DNA from: VAXT01 sp038040395
GTDB lineage: Bacteria > Actinomycetota > Thermoleophilia > Gaiellales > Gaiellaceae
Assembly (NCBI GenBank): GCA_038040395.1
Contig: JBBPIJ010000006.1
Location: 1 to 64,000 of the forward strand
Length of the DNA stretch: 64,000 nt
Reading direction: 5' to 3'
Each line of letters begins with the position of its first letter. The stretch's first letter is position 1. The position numbers were made by a program, and so were the translations under genes. Below, one piece after another: positions 16,842 to 24,692 of the stretch. Under the pieces are notes generated by a model that was not told the DNA's origin, searched no databases, and worked only from the letters and a program-made list of their open reading frames with translations.

Positions 16842-19115
16842 TCAGCGCTCGGTCCGGACGGTCATCGCCTTCCCATCCGACTCGACGACGACGCGGCCAT
16901 CCCGGTCGGTGCGGTAGACGGCTAGCCCCGGCGCCTGTGCGAGCGAGGCGATCGTCGACGCGGTGGGGTGCCCGTAGTCGTTGTGCTCCCCGACGGAGAT
17001 GACCGCCACCCGCGGGTGGATCTGCTCGAGCAGCCGCGGGAGCCCAGGGTCGTCGGAGCCGTGATGGGCGACCTTCAGAATCTCGACGGGAGGGATGTGT
17101 AGATGGCCGGTGACGTCGGACTCGGCGTCCGCCGTGAGCAGCGCGTCGACCTGCCCGTAGGAGGCGAGTAAGACGATCGCGTGGTTGTTCGGATCGTCGC
17201 CTGGCGGACCGGGCCCGTCGGGCCAAAGGATGCGGAGCCGAAGCGCGCCGACGCGAAAGCCGTCACCCCCACGCGCGACGACGACACGGACGCGATGCCG
17301 TCGCGCAGCCCCGAGGGCCGCTCGCTCGTCGGTGCTGTCGGTCGGGATCGCCGGATCGAGGACGAGACCAACGCGCAGGCGGTCGAGGACCTTTGCAGCC
17401 CCGCCGATGTGATCTCGTTGAGGATGGGTGAGGACGAGCACGGAGAGGCTCCGCACGCCCAGGCTGCGAAGCTGTCCCGCGACGTCCGCTTCGGGCTCTC
17501 CTTCGTCGACGAGGACCGAGCCTTCGGGCACCTGGAGGAGCGCGCCGTCTCCCTGGCCGACGTCGAGGAAGGTGATCCGTAGCCCTTCCGGAGGAGGAAG
17601 GCGGGTCGGGTCGCCTCGCAGCCGCCAGCCGCCCGCGACGAGCACCGTCATCAGGATGAGCACCGCCACCCGCGACGTCCGCGGCGGCCGAAGGCGGGTG
17701 GCAAGCAGCACGAGGACGAGCCCCAGTCCGAGCGCCACGAGTGCTGTGCGAGCCGAGCTCGAGGCATAGGGCAGGGCGCCGACGAGTCGGGCGCAGCCGG
17801 CGAGATACGCAGCGAGCCAGCCGTTCACCCACGCGAGCACGGCGGCAGCCGCGGGCAGAACGGGCTCGATCATGGCCGTCACGAGCGCCAGGCCGAGGAG
17901 CGGCCCGACTACGGGCGCCGCGAGCGCGTTGGCGGGAATCGAATACAGCGGCACCGAGCCGAACTGCGTCAGAAGGATGGGCGCGGTCGCGAGCCCGCAC
18001 GCGCCGGAGACCGCGACGACCTCCGCCAGCGAGCGGGGCACGGGGTACCCGGCGAGGCTCCGCTGAAGGCGCGGGACGACGACGAAGATCGCGGCCACGG
18101 CGGCGAAGGAGAGCTGGAAGCCGGCATCCAGTAGGGAGTACGGGTTCCACGCGAGCAGGATCAGAGCGCCGAGGATCAGGAAGTACCAGCGATCCCTCGG
18201 GCGTGCCGCGAGCCACGCCAGCGAAGCGAGCGCGCCCGCGACACCCGCGCGCACGACCGATGGCTGCCACCCGACGGCGAGCACGTAACCGCCGATTGCC
18301 CCCAGCGCCGCGATCTCGCCTACGAGCCGGGACAGCCCGACGAGCCAGGCGAGGCCAAGCACGCCCGCGACGATGAGCGCGACGTTCTGCCCGGAAACGG
18401 CCAGCAGGTGATAGAGGCCCGACGCCCTGAACCGTGCGCGCAGATCCTCCGAGAGGCCCTCGTCCTCCCCGAGGACGATCCCCGCGATCACGGCGCGCCG
18501 CTCGCCGCGAACGCCCGGCGCCATCGAACGGGCGAGACCGGCCCGGAGCCGATCGGCGAGCCCTGCCACTCCGCCCCGATGACCGACGGCACGCCATCGC
18601 GATGCCACGACGACGACGTGCACTCCGTGGCGGCGGAGCCAGGTGCGCTCGTCGAAGCCACCCTCAGGCCCCCGAGGCGCCCGAATCTCGCCGGTGAGCT
18701 CGAGGAGCGCCCCCTGCGGCGGCGAGCGACCGGAAGGAAGCCGAAGGAGCACAGGCTCGCGGATCTCGACATCGCGGAAACGACGAGCCTGAGCCGGCAC
18801 TCGCAGGTCGTATCGGGATCGCCGAGCAGGACCCGTGACGGCGACGACCATGCGACCTGCGGTTCCGACTCGAGGGAGCAGAACGCTCTTGTCGAGAGCG
18901 TCCAGCCTCGCGCTGCCCCACCACCAACCGGCAAGCAGGAGGGCGACTGCGAGGACGGGAACGCGGGTCCCCGGAGCGACGAGCATCGCGGGAACGACGA
19001 GGACGATCGCGGCGCAGGCGAGAAGGATCGAGTTGGCGCGAAGACCGTTGGCCGCGGCGAGCCCGAGGCAGAGGCAGCCCGCGAGCAGGTGCGGTCTCGC
19101 GCGGAGGAGGATCAC
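16842..19115 (-). CDS. comEC: DNA uptake channel protein ComEC/Rec2
   Basis: Polytopic membrane protein passing single-stranded DNA through the cytoplasmic membrane during natural transformation. 757 aa. N-terminal helices and a DUF4131/OB-like segment are followed by the competence core (GLYHLLAVSGQNVALI, PSVVRAGVAGALASLAWLA). The C-terminal metallo-beta-lactamase-like domain starts near LRITFLDVGQGDGALL and has LTHPQRDHIGG. The GTG at 19115 overlaps the comEA stop as GTGA, so the two form a coupled pair. Confidence 0.94.
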   Translation of the reverse strand: MILLRARPHLLAGCLCLGLAAANGLRANSILLACAAIVLVVPAMLVAPGTRVPVLAVALLLAGWWWGSARLDALDKSVLLPRVGTAGRMVVAVTGPARRSRYDLRVPAQARRFRDVEIREPVLLRLPSGRSPPQGALLELTGEIRAPRGPEGGFDERTWLRRHGVHVVVVASRWRAVGHRGGVAGLADRLRAGLARSMAPGVRGERRAVIAGIVLGEDEGLSEDLRARFRASGLYHLLAVSGQNVALIVAGVLGLAWLVGLSRLVGEIAALGAIGGYVLAVGWQPSVVRAGVAGALASLAWLAARPRDRWYFLILGALILLAWNPYSLLDAGFQLSFAAVAAIFVVVPRLQRSLAGYPVPRSLAEVVAVSGACGLATAPILLTQFGSVPLYSIPANALAAPVVGPLLGLALVTAMIEPVLPAAAAVLAWVNGWLAAYLAGCARLVGALPYASSSARTALVALGLGLVLVLLATRLRPPRTSRVAVLILMTVLVAGGWRLRGDPTRLPPPEGLRITFLDVGQGDGALLQVPEGSVLVDEGEPEADVAGQLRSLGVRSLSVLVLTHPQRDHIGGAAKVLDRLRVGLVLDPAIPTDSTDERAALGAARRHRVRVVVARGGDGFRVGALRLRILWPDGPGPPGDDPNNHAIVLLASYGQVDALLTADAESDVTGHLHIPPVEILKVAHHGSDDPGLPRLLEQIHPRVAVISVGEHNDYGHPTASTIASLAQAPGLAVYRTDRDGRVVVESDGKAMTVRTER

Positions 19116-19684
19116 GGCGCCGCCACGTCGCGAAGCTGCTCGATCCGCGCCGGACCGATGCCGGGAATCGCATCGAGGTCTTCCACCGAAGTAAACGCGC
19201 CGTTCTTCTGGCGGTAGTCGAGAATCTTCTGCGCCGTGACGGGCCCGACTCCAGGCAGAGCGTCGAGCTGCTCGAGCGTTGCGATGTTCAGATGGACGGG
19301 CCCCTGGGTCGCCGCGGTCGCCCCTGCCTCGCCCGCAGCCGCCTTCACCGGTACGACGACCTGGATCCCATCGGCGAGCGGCGCGGCGAGATTCACCAGC
19401 GAGAGATCGGCACGTCGTGTCGACCCGCCCGCGCGCTTCACCGCATCTGCGACGCGAGACCCCTGCGAGAGGTGGTACAGGCCCGGGCGGTGCACGGCTC
19501 CGACGACGTGGACGACAAGCTCGGGCCCCTGCTCGGCCCGAATCGGAACCGCTGCCGCCGCCGAAGTCGCTTGAGCGGCAGTCCCGGCGTTGAGGAAGTG
19601 TCGTCCTCCCAGCAGGAGCAGGAGGCCGAGAAGGAGCGCGCCGGCAGCAAGCCGCCGGCGCGCAGGGGGGAGGGCATCCAGCAC
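19112..19684 (-). CDS. comEA: DNA receptor ComEA
   Basis: Membrane-anchored double-stranded DNA receptor for transformation. 190 aa: one N-terminal membrane helix (AAGALLLGLLLLLGG), an SLBB domain (VVHVVGAVHRPGLYHL, GSRVADAVKRAGG) and a C-terminal helix-hairpin-helix pair (LNIATLEQLDALPGVGPVTAQKILDYR and FTSVEDLDAIPGIGPARIEQLRD). It starts at a GTG. With comEC this suggests DNA uptake capacity, although pilus genes are not in the window. Confidence 0.95.
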   Translation of the reverse strand: MLDALPPARRRLAAGALLLGLLLLLGGRHFLNAGTAAQATSAAAAVPIRAEQGPELVVHVVGAVHRPGLYHLSQGSRVADAVKRAGGSTRRADLSLVNLAAPLADGIQVVVPVKAAAGEAGATAATQGPVHLNIATLEQLDALPGVGPVTAQKILDYRQKNGAFTSVEDLDAIPGIGPARIEQLRDVAAP

Positions 19685-19702
19685 GCCTTCCAGCCTGCCG
19701 GG

Positions 19703-19761
19703 GAAACTGTCACTCGTGGGTGTCAGGAATGCGTCGAAACCGTGTCACCGAAAGATGTGAC
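19703..19761. promoter_or_regulatory. Repeat-bearing divergent regulatory region between comEA and the ECF sigma gene
   Basis: Two direct repeats of the form GAAAC(T/C)GT..CAC occur at 19703-19713 and 19736-19748. The second overlaps an inverted repeat GTCAC-N8-GTGAC (19744-19761). GAAAC resembles ECF -35 elements, so autoregulation by the downstream sigma factor is possible. This is pattern-based only. Confidence 0.35.
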
Positions 19762-19792
19762 GCAGTGGCCTTCCGCGGCGTATAGGAGGAGC

Positions 19793-20332
19793 GTGAGCGC
19801 GGTGCCAACCTCATGGCCAATCAGGCGGAGCGTCCGCGAAGAGCGGAGCTTCGCCAGCGTGGCCGAGGAGCACCTCGACGACGTCTACCGCTATCTGCTC
19901 TACGTGACCGGAAACCCACACCTCGCAGAAGATCTCGCCGCCGAGACATTCGAGCGGGCGCTCCGCCGCTGGCGCCGCTTCGACTCGCGGCGCGGCTCGG
20001 CCCGCACCTGGCTCTGCCAGCTCGCCCGCTCGACGGCTCTCGACCACTTCAGGACCGAGCAGCGGCGGCGCCGTCGCGAGGACACCTACGCCACGGACGT
20101 CGCGCAGGCCGACGAGCCGGTCTTCGGCGAAAGCCTCTCCCCCGCACTCGACGCCGCGGTGCGAAGCCTGTCCGCAGGAGAGCGAGAGGTCGTCGTCCTG
20201 CGCGTCGTTCTGGAGCTGGACGGAGAGACGGCAGCCCGCGTGCTCGGGATCAGGCCGACCGCGGTTTCCACGCGACTGAGTAGGGCGCTGCAAAAGCTCG
20301 AGGAGAGGATGGTCAGCGATGTCCGAGGCTAA
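19793..20332 (+). CDS. ECF-type RNA polymerase sigma factor
   Basis: About 179 aa with sigma-70 region 2 (FASVAEEHLDDVYRYLLYVTG, NPHLAEDLAAETFERALRRW, ARTWLCQLARSTALDHFR) and region 4 (LSAGEREVVVLRVVLELDGETAARVLGIRPTAVSTRLSRAL). The start is the GTG at 19793, with AGGAGGA just upstream; TATAGG at 19781 could alternatively be a -10 for a leaderless message. It overlaps the next gene by 14 nt. The partner is a DUF4349 membrane protein, which could act as its anti-sigma factor; that role is inferred from position. Confidence 0.9.
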   Translation: MSAVPTSWPIRRSVREERSFASVAEEHLDDVYRYLLYVTGNPHLAEDLAAETFERALRRWRRFDSRRGSARTWLCQLARSTALDHFRTEQRRRRREDTYATDVAQADEPVFGESLSPALDAAVRSLSAGEREVVVLRVVLELDGETAARVLGIRPTAVSTRLSRALQKLEERMVSDVRG

Positions 20333-21389
20333 GTTCGAGAGCGTCACGCGTGAGCTGCGCGCAACCGCGCCGCCCGCGCCCGAGGGGCTGCGGGAGCGTG
20401 TCCGCGACCTGCGGGCGCCTGACGTGCGCAGAGTCGTGCGACTGCGGCCGGCTCTCGTCGCGGCGGTGGCGATCGCAATCGCCGTCGGGCTCGGTGCGGC
20501 CACCGTTGGCGGGCTCTTCGGCTCGCCCGAGGGTTCCGATCAGACCGCTGTTCGAGGGCGGGCGATCGAGCTGCCGGGGGTGCTCGACGCGCCCGAGCTA
20601 CGGCGCGTAACTCCGCGGGCACCGAATACCCAAGGCGACAGCACCTTTAGAGCGGCGAAAGCCCCTCGCTTCTCGAGACCGCCCTTCCAGCTCCAGGCTT
20701 CAGCTGGGTTTGCGCCCCTGCTCGTGCCCGGGACGCGGCTCCAGCAGTACGCCGTCGCGATGAACCTGCGCGTCCGCGACCTCTCTCGCTCGACGCAGGC
20801 CGCAGTTCGCCAGACCCGCCGGCTCGGCGGCTACGTCGCCGCGGCGAACTACTCCACCGGCAGCACCACGGGTGACTCGAGCCTCGACCTGCGCGTGCCG
20901 GTCCAGAACGTGCAACACGCGATTGCGAAATTCACCGACCTTGGGACGATCCTCTCCCAGCGGATCTCGGTCGGCGACCTCCAGGCTCCACTAGATCGCA
21001 CCGATGCGCGAATCGCCGCGCAGCGAAAGATCATCGACGAGCTGGCCGCAAAGGACGTCCGCACTCCGGCCGAGCAGCAGCGGCTCGACGGCGCCAGGCG
21101 CGCCCTGCGACGCCTCACCCAGACGCATACAAACCTCGTCCGCGAAGGAACCTACGCGAGGATCTCGCTCCAGCTCACGACGCGAAAGCCGGTCGCGAAA
21201 CACGTGGCACCAAGCCGTTTCGACCGCTTCTGGGATAACTCAGGCGACATTTTGGGTAAAGAGGCAATTGCAGTGCTCTACGCTCTCGTCGTGGCCGGCC
21301 CATTCGCGATCCTCGCCCTGCTCGCCCTGCTCGCCGAGCGAACGCGGCGGCGCCGGGCGGACCACCGGCTCCTCGAGGGGACCGGATGA
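20319..21389 (+). CDS. DUF4349 membrane protein, candidate anti-sigma factor
   Basis: 356 aa. The cytoplasmic N-terminus (SVTRELRATAPPAPEGLRERVRDL) resembles short anti-sigma N-termini, then a membrane helix at about 45-65. The external part holds the DUF4349 domain: VAMNLRVRDLSRSTQAAVRQTRRLGGYVAAANYS, LDLRVPVQNVQHAIAKFTDLGTILSQRIS, then a coiled coil and a TYARISLQLTTRK strand. A second membrane helix lies near 320-345 with a basic tail. The sigma gene overlaps it by 14 nt and its stop overlaps the following lipoprotein start. Surface sensing is a guess from topology. Confidence 0.8.
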   Translation: MSEAKFESVTRELRATAPPAPEGLRERVRDLRAPDVRRVVRLRPALVAAVAIAIAVGLGAATVGGLFGSPEGSDQTAVRGRAIELPGVLDAPELRRVTPRAPNTQGDSTFRAAKAPRFSRPPFQLQASAGFAPLLVPGTRLQQYAVAMNLRVRDLSRSTQAAVRQTRRLGGYVAAANYSTGSTTGDSSLDLRVPVQNVQHAIAKFTDLGTILSQRISVGDLQAPLDRTDARIAAQRKIIDELAAKDVRTPAEQQRLDGARRALRRLTQTHTNLVREGTYARISLQLTTRKPVAKHVAPSRFDRFWDNSGDILGKEAIAVLYALVVAGPFAILALLALLAERTRRRRADHRLLEGTG

Positions 21390-21757
21390 GGAGGGCACTC
21401 GGCCTCGGGCTCATCGCAACGCTCGCGCTCGGCTGCGGCTCGGCCGGCGGTGGAACCGCAACGAGCGGCCTCAAGGGCCGCGTCATGCGTGGCCCGACGA
21501 TGCCCGTCTGCCGGGTCGGGGTTCCCTGCGAGGAGCCCGCGCGAGGCGTGAAGCTCGTCTTCGTCCGCTCCGGCAAGGTGATCGGCCGCACGACGACGAG
21601 CCAGAAGGGCTACTACCGCATCGCTCTCAGGTATGGGCCGTACTCAGTCCACACAGATCGGCGCGGCTTCGAGAAGGTGCCACAGCCCTCACGCGTCAGA
21701 GTTCCAACTGACCGTTTCAAGCGCGTCGATTTCCATATCGACACCGGCATTCGCTAG
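21386..21757 (+). CDS. Small secreted lipoprotein with carboxypeptidase-regulatory-like fold
   Basis: 123 aa. Lipoprotein signal with lipobox LALGCGSAGG, so the mature protein would begin at Cys17. The rest (GLKGRVMRGPTMPVC, GVKLVFVRSGKVIGRTTTSQKGYYRIALRYGPYSV) resembles a single transthyretin/CarboxypepD-reg-like beta sandwich. ATG overlaps the DUF4349 stop as ATGA. Probably the third member of the sigma-factor operon. Its stop shares a CTAG with the convergent leuS stop. Confidence 0.72.
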   Translation: MRRALGLGLIATLALGCGSAGGGTATSGLKGRVMRGPTMPVCRVGVPCEEPARGVKLVFVRSGKVIGRTTTSQKGYYRIALRYGPYSVHTDRRGFEKVPQPSRVRVPTDRFKRVDFHIDTGIR

Positions 21758-24129
21758 CCGACGACTAGGTTCACGAGCTTCCCCGGGACGACGATCTCCT
21801 TGCGGATCTCCTTGCCGTCCAGGAACTCCTGAACCCGCGTCGAGGCCTTCGCCTGCGCGACGAGTTCTTCCTCTGACGCATCTGCTGCGACCTCGACTCG
21901 GTCGCGAACGCGCCCGTTCACCTGGATCACGAGCTCGAACGTCTCGCGCTCGAGCAGCGCCGGATCCGCCTCCGGCCACGGCTGCTCCCAGAGCCGCTCG
22001 TGCCCCAGCCGTGACCAGAGCTCCTCGGCGATGTGCGGCGCGTACGGCTGGATCAGAGTGACCGCCGTCTCGGCGGCGAACCGTGCAGCCGGGTCATCCG
22101 CCGCGCGGCTCAGCTCGTTGACGAGCTCCATCACGGCCGCGATCGGCGTGTTGAACTGGAAGCGCCGGTCGATGTCGTCGGTCACGCGCGCGATCGTGTG
22201 GTGCGCCGTCCGCGCGAGGTCGGTCGGCTCGGGCTCGCCCTCGTACGAGCGCTCGACTACCTCGTTCACGATGCGCCACAGCCGCTTCAGGAAGCGCGAG
22301 ATCCCCTCGACCCCCTCCTCCGTCCATTCCATGTCCTGATCGGCCGGGCCCATGAAGAGGATGTACAAGCGCACCGCGTCTGCGCCGTACATGTCCGCGA
22401 GCTCGCTCGGGCCGGTCACGTTTCCCTTCGAACGCTTCGACATCTTCTTGCCGCCCTCGAGAACCCAGCCCTGGTGGAAGAGCCGCTGGAACGGCTCGCG
22501 GCCGGTGACGAGGCCTTGCTCGTTCAGCACCTTCATGAAGAAGCGCGCGTAGAGCAGGTGGCCCCTCGCGTGGTCGATGCCGCCGATGTACTGGTCGACC
22601 GGCATCCAGTAGTCGACAACCCGGCGGTCGAACGGCGCCTGGTCGTTGTGCGGGTCGCAGTAACGCAGGAAGTACCAGGACGAGTCGACGAACGTGTCCA
22701 TCGTGTCCGCCTCACGGCGGGCAGGCTTCCCGCACTTCGGGCAGGGCACGTTCATCCACTCCTCGTTGGAAGCCAGGGGCGGCTTGCCCTTCGGCCGGTA
22801 GTCCTCGAGCTCCGGCAGCACGACGGGCAGGTCAGCCTCCGGTATCCCCACGATCCCGTCGTCCTCGCAGTAGACGACGGGAATCGGGCAGCCCCAGTAG
22901 CGCTGGCGCGACATCGACCAGTCGCGCAACCGGTAGCTGATCGCCGGCGCGCCACGACCTTTCTCGCGCAGCCACTCGACGATCTTCTCCTTCGCCTCCT
23001 CGACCGGAACACCCGTGAACTCGCCCGAGTTGACCAGGGTGCCCCCCTCTTCGTCGATCACTGGGCGCACCGGCAGCTCGTAGCGCTGCGCAAACTCGAG
23101 GTCGCGCTCGTCGTGCGCGGGGACGGCCATGATCGCGCCGGTCCCGTAGTCCATCAGGACGTAATCGGCGATCCAGACCGGGATCCGCTCGTCGTTGACC
23201 GGGTTGATCACGTAGTGGCCGGTGAACACGCCGTCCTTCTCCTTCGTCTGACGCTCGGCAACGGAGCGCGTACCGGCTTTCTTCACGTACTCCCGCGTCA
23301 CGTCGTTGCCGAGCTGCTCGACGAGCGGATGCTCCGGAGCGAGCACGAAGAAGGTCGCGCCGAACAAGGTGTCCGGCCGCGTCGTGAAGACCGGGATGTC
23401 GATGTCCAGGTCTTCGACCCGGAAGAGCACCTCCGCGCCCTCTGAGCGGCCGATCCAGTTGCGCTGGATGGCCTTCGTCCGCTCGGGCCAATCCAGGAGA
23501 GCGAGATCCTCCAGCAGCGCGTCCGCGTAGGCCGTGATCTTGAAGAACCACTGCTCCACGTTCTTCGCGACGACCTCGGTGCCGCACCGCTCGCACTTGC
23601 CGTCGATGACGTACTCGTTCGCGACGACGGTCTGGTCCTTAGGGCACCAGTTGACGGGCGATTCCTTGCGATATGCGAGGCCCAACTCGAAGAACTTCAA
23701 GAAGAGCCACTGAGTCCAGCGGTAGTAGTCGGGCCGGTGGGCCGATTGCTCGCGGTCCCAGTCGATCGCCCAACCGAGGCGCTTCATCTCGGCCCGGATG
23801 CCCTCGATGTTCCGCTCGATGATCTCGCGCGGGTGGCCTCCCTCGCGGATCGCAGCGTTCTCGGCCGGCAAGCCGAAGGAGTCCCAGCCCATCGGGCGCA
23901 TCACGGTCCAGCCGTTGCGCCGGCGGAAGTGGGTGAGGACGTCGCCCAGCGTGTAGTTGAGCACGTGCCCCATGTGCAGCGTGCCGGAGGGGTACGGGAG
24001 CATTTCCAGCATGTAGAACTTCCGCTCCGGCGCCTCCCCGGGCTCCGGGTTCAGGACGTAGAAGGCCCGCTCGGCCTCCCAGACCTCCTGCCACTTCGCC
24101 TCGATTTTCTGTGGTTCGTATCTGTCCAT
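21754..24129 (-). CDS. leuS: Leucyl-tRNA synthetase
   Basis: Class I aminoacyl-tRNA synthetase charging tRNA-Leu. 791 aa, the shorter bacterial form. HIGH is PSGTLHMGHVLNY (about 46-58) and KMSKS is KMSKRSKGN. Between them is the CP1 editing domain (TTRPDTLFGATFFVLAPEHP, and PAHDERDLEFA). Two zinc-binding Cys pairs are visible (CERCGTEV and CPKCGKPARR). The anticodon and C-terminal domains end VIQVNGRVRDRVEV and IVVPGKLVNLVVG. Upstream lies a Leu-codon leader peptide and a terminator (see separate entries), so expression probably responds to leucyl-tRNA supply. Confidence 0.97.
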   Translation of the reverse strand: MDRYEPQKIEAKWQEVWEAERAFYVLNPEPGEAPERKFYMLEMLPYPSGTLHMGHVLNYTLGDVLTHFRRRNGWTVMRPMGWDSFGLPAENAAIREGGHPREIIERNIEGIRAEMKRLGWAIDWDREQSAHRPDYYRWTQWLFLKFFELGLAYRKESPVNWCPKDQTVVANEYVIDGKCERCGTEVVAKNVEQWFFKITAYADALLEDLALLDWPERTKAIQRNWIGRSEGAEVLFRVEDLDIDIPVFTTRPDTLFGATFFVLAPEHPLVEQLGNDVTREYVKKAGTRSVAERQTKEKDGVFTGHYVINPVNDERIPVWIADYVLMDYGTGAIMAVPAHDERDLEFAQRYELPVRPVIDEEGGTLVNSGEFTGVPVEEAKEKIVEWLREKGRGAPAISYRLRDWSMSRQRYWGCPIPVVYCEDDGIVGIPEADLPVVLPELEDYRPKGKPPLASNEEWMNVPCPKCGKPARREADTMDTFVDSSWYFLRYCDPHNDQAPFDRRVVDYWMPVDQYIGGIDHARGHLLYARFFMKVLNEQGLVTGREPFQRLFHQGWVLEGGKKMSKRSKGNVTGPSELADMYGADAVRLYILFMGPADQDMEWTEEGVEGISRFLKRLWRIVNEVVERSYEGEPEPTDLARTAHHTIARVTDDIDRRFQFNTPIAAVMELVNELSRAADDPAARFAAETAVTLIQPYAPHIAEELWSRLGHERLWEQPWPEADPALLERETFELVIQVNGRVRDRVEVAADASEEELVAQAKASTRVQEFLDGKEIRKEIVVPGKLVNLVVG

Positions 24130-24144
24130 ACCGTCTCCGGGTAC

Positions 24145-24169
24145 AAAAAAGCCTCTCGTCGAGAGAGGC
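24145..24169 (-). terminator. Intrinsic terminator in the leuS leader
   Basis: Perfect 7-bp stem GCCTCTC / GAGAGGC with a 5-nt loop, followed directly by six T residues on the minus strand, ending 15 nt before the leuS ATG. This is the clearest Rho-independent terminator in the window. Confidence 0.8.
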
Positions 24170-24210
24170 CAAGGGAAGCTCGCGCGGCGGGGCCGCGGTG
24201 GCTTCCTGCG

Positions 24211-24231
24211 CTACAGAAGGAGCTCCTGCAT
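24211..24231 (-). CDS. Leader peptide Met-Gln-Glu-Leu-Leu-Leu
   Basis: ATG CAG GAG CTC CTT CTG then TAG. Three consecutive Leu codons of three different kinds directly before the stop, 42 nt upstream of the terminator stem. A TACTCT hexamer nine bases upstream of the ATG could be the -10. Too short for any homology test, so support rests on context. Confidence 0.6.
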   Translation of the reverse strand: MQELLL

Positions 24232-24268
24232 TGCTCGCTGAGAGTAGCAAGCTGGAAGAATCCGCGCC

Positions 24269-24655
24269 ATGAGCGATTACACGATCGTCAACTTGAAAGA
24301 GGTCGAGGATCAGGCCCCGAACTTCGGGCTCTCACCCGACCTCGAGGCGCGGTTCGCCCGCGTCGCCCTGGACGCCGAGCTGATCGGCCTGACCTATCAG
24401 CGGCTCGCGCCCAACTTCCAGGTCCCCTGGGGGCACACGCACAAGACGCAGGAAGAGGTGTTCATCGTCCTCGGCGGCAGCATGCGGGTGAAGGTCGGAG
24501 ACGAGATCAAGGAGCTCGGCCCGTGGGATGCGATCCGCGTCTCGAAGGACACGCCACGCGGGTTCGAGGCAGGGCCGGAGGGCGTAGAGATGATCGCGAT
24601 CGGCGCGCCGGGCGGTCCTGGGGACGCGGTGAACATCGAAGGCTTCTGGGACTAG
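24269..24655 (+). CDS. Cupin domain protein
   Basis: 128-aa single-domain cupin, a small beta barrel. Metal-site motif 1 is WGHTHKTQEEVFIVLGGSMRVKVG (two His and a Glu of the G(X)5HXH(X)3-4E(X)6G pattern); motif 2 (GPWDAIRVSKDTPRGFEAG) lacks the usual His, so metal binding may be incomplete. Substrate unknown. Divergent from the leuS leader. A GGCGAG/CTCGCC hairpin follows its stop. Confidence 0.85.
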   Translation: MSDYTIVNLKEVEDQAPNFGLSPDLEARFARVALDAELIGLTYQRLAPNFQVPWGHTHKTQEEVFIVLGGSMRVKVGDEIKELGPWDAIRVSKDTPRGFEAGPEGVEMIAIGAPGGPGDAVNIEGFWD

Positions 24656-24668
24656 TCGAAAGGACTCT

Positions 24669-24686
24669 GGCGAGATAACGCTCGCC
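24669..24686. other. Small hairpin after the cupin gene
   Basis: GGCGAG / CTCGCC with a 6-nt loop, just after the cupin stop, without a T-run. Possibly a weak transcription or decay barrier. Confidence 0.3.
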
Positions 24687-24692
24687 CATGCA

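Larger units (their letters stand above)
24130..24231 (-). promoter_or_regulatory. Candidate leucine attenuator upstream of leuS
   Basis: In transcription order there is a six-codon ORF with three Leu codons, then a bulged hairpin with arms GGAAGC (24206-24201) and GCTTCC (24179-24174) enclosing a CGCGGC/GCCGCG stem, then an intrinsic terminator, then leuS. This is the layout of ribosome-mediated attenuation. I could not fix an unambiguous antiterminator pairing by eye. A T-box alternative was considered: a CACCGCG segment is present but the UGGN needed to pair with the tRNA acceptor end is not. Confidence 0.65.

Noticed and set aside
22033..23445. 470-aa plus-strand ORF opposite leuS
   Set aside because: High-G+C antisense shadow; leuS is a clear full-length gene in this region.
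24190..24245. T-box riboswitch in the leuS leader
   Set aside because: A CACCGCG segment and a small stem-loop holding a CTC codon invite this reading, but the UGGN bulge sequence that pairs with the tRNA acceptor end is AGCC here. The leader peptide explanation fits better. A covariance search would decide.
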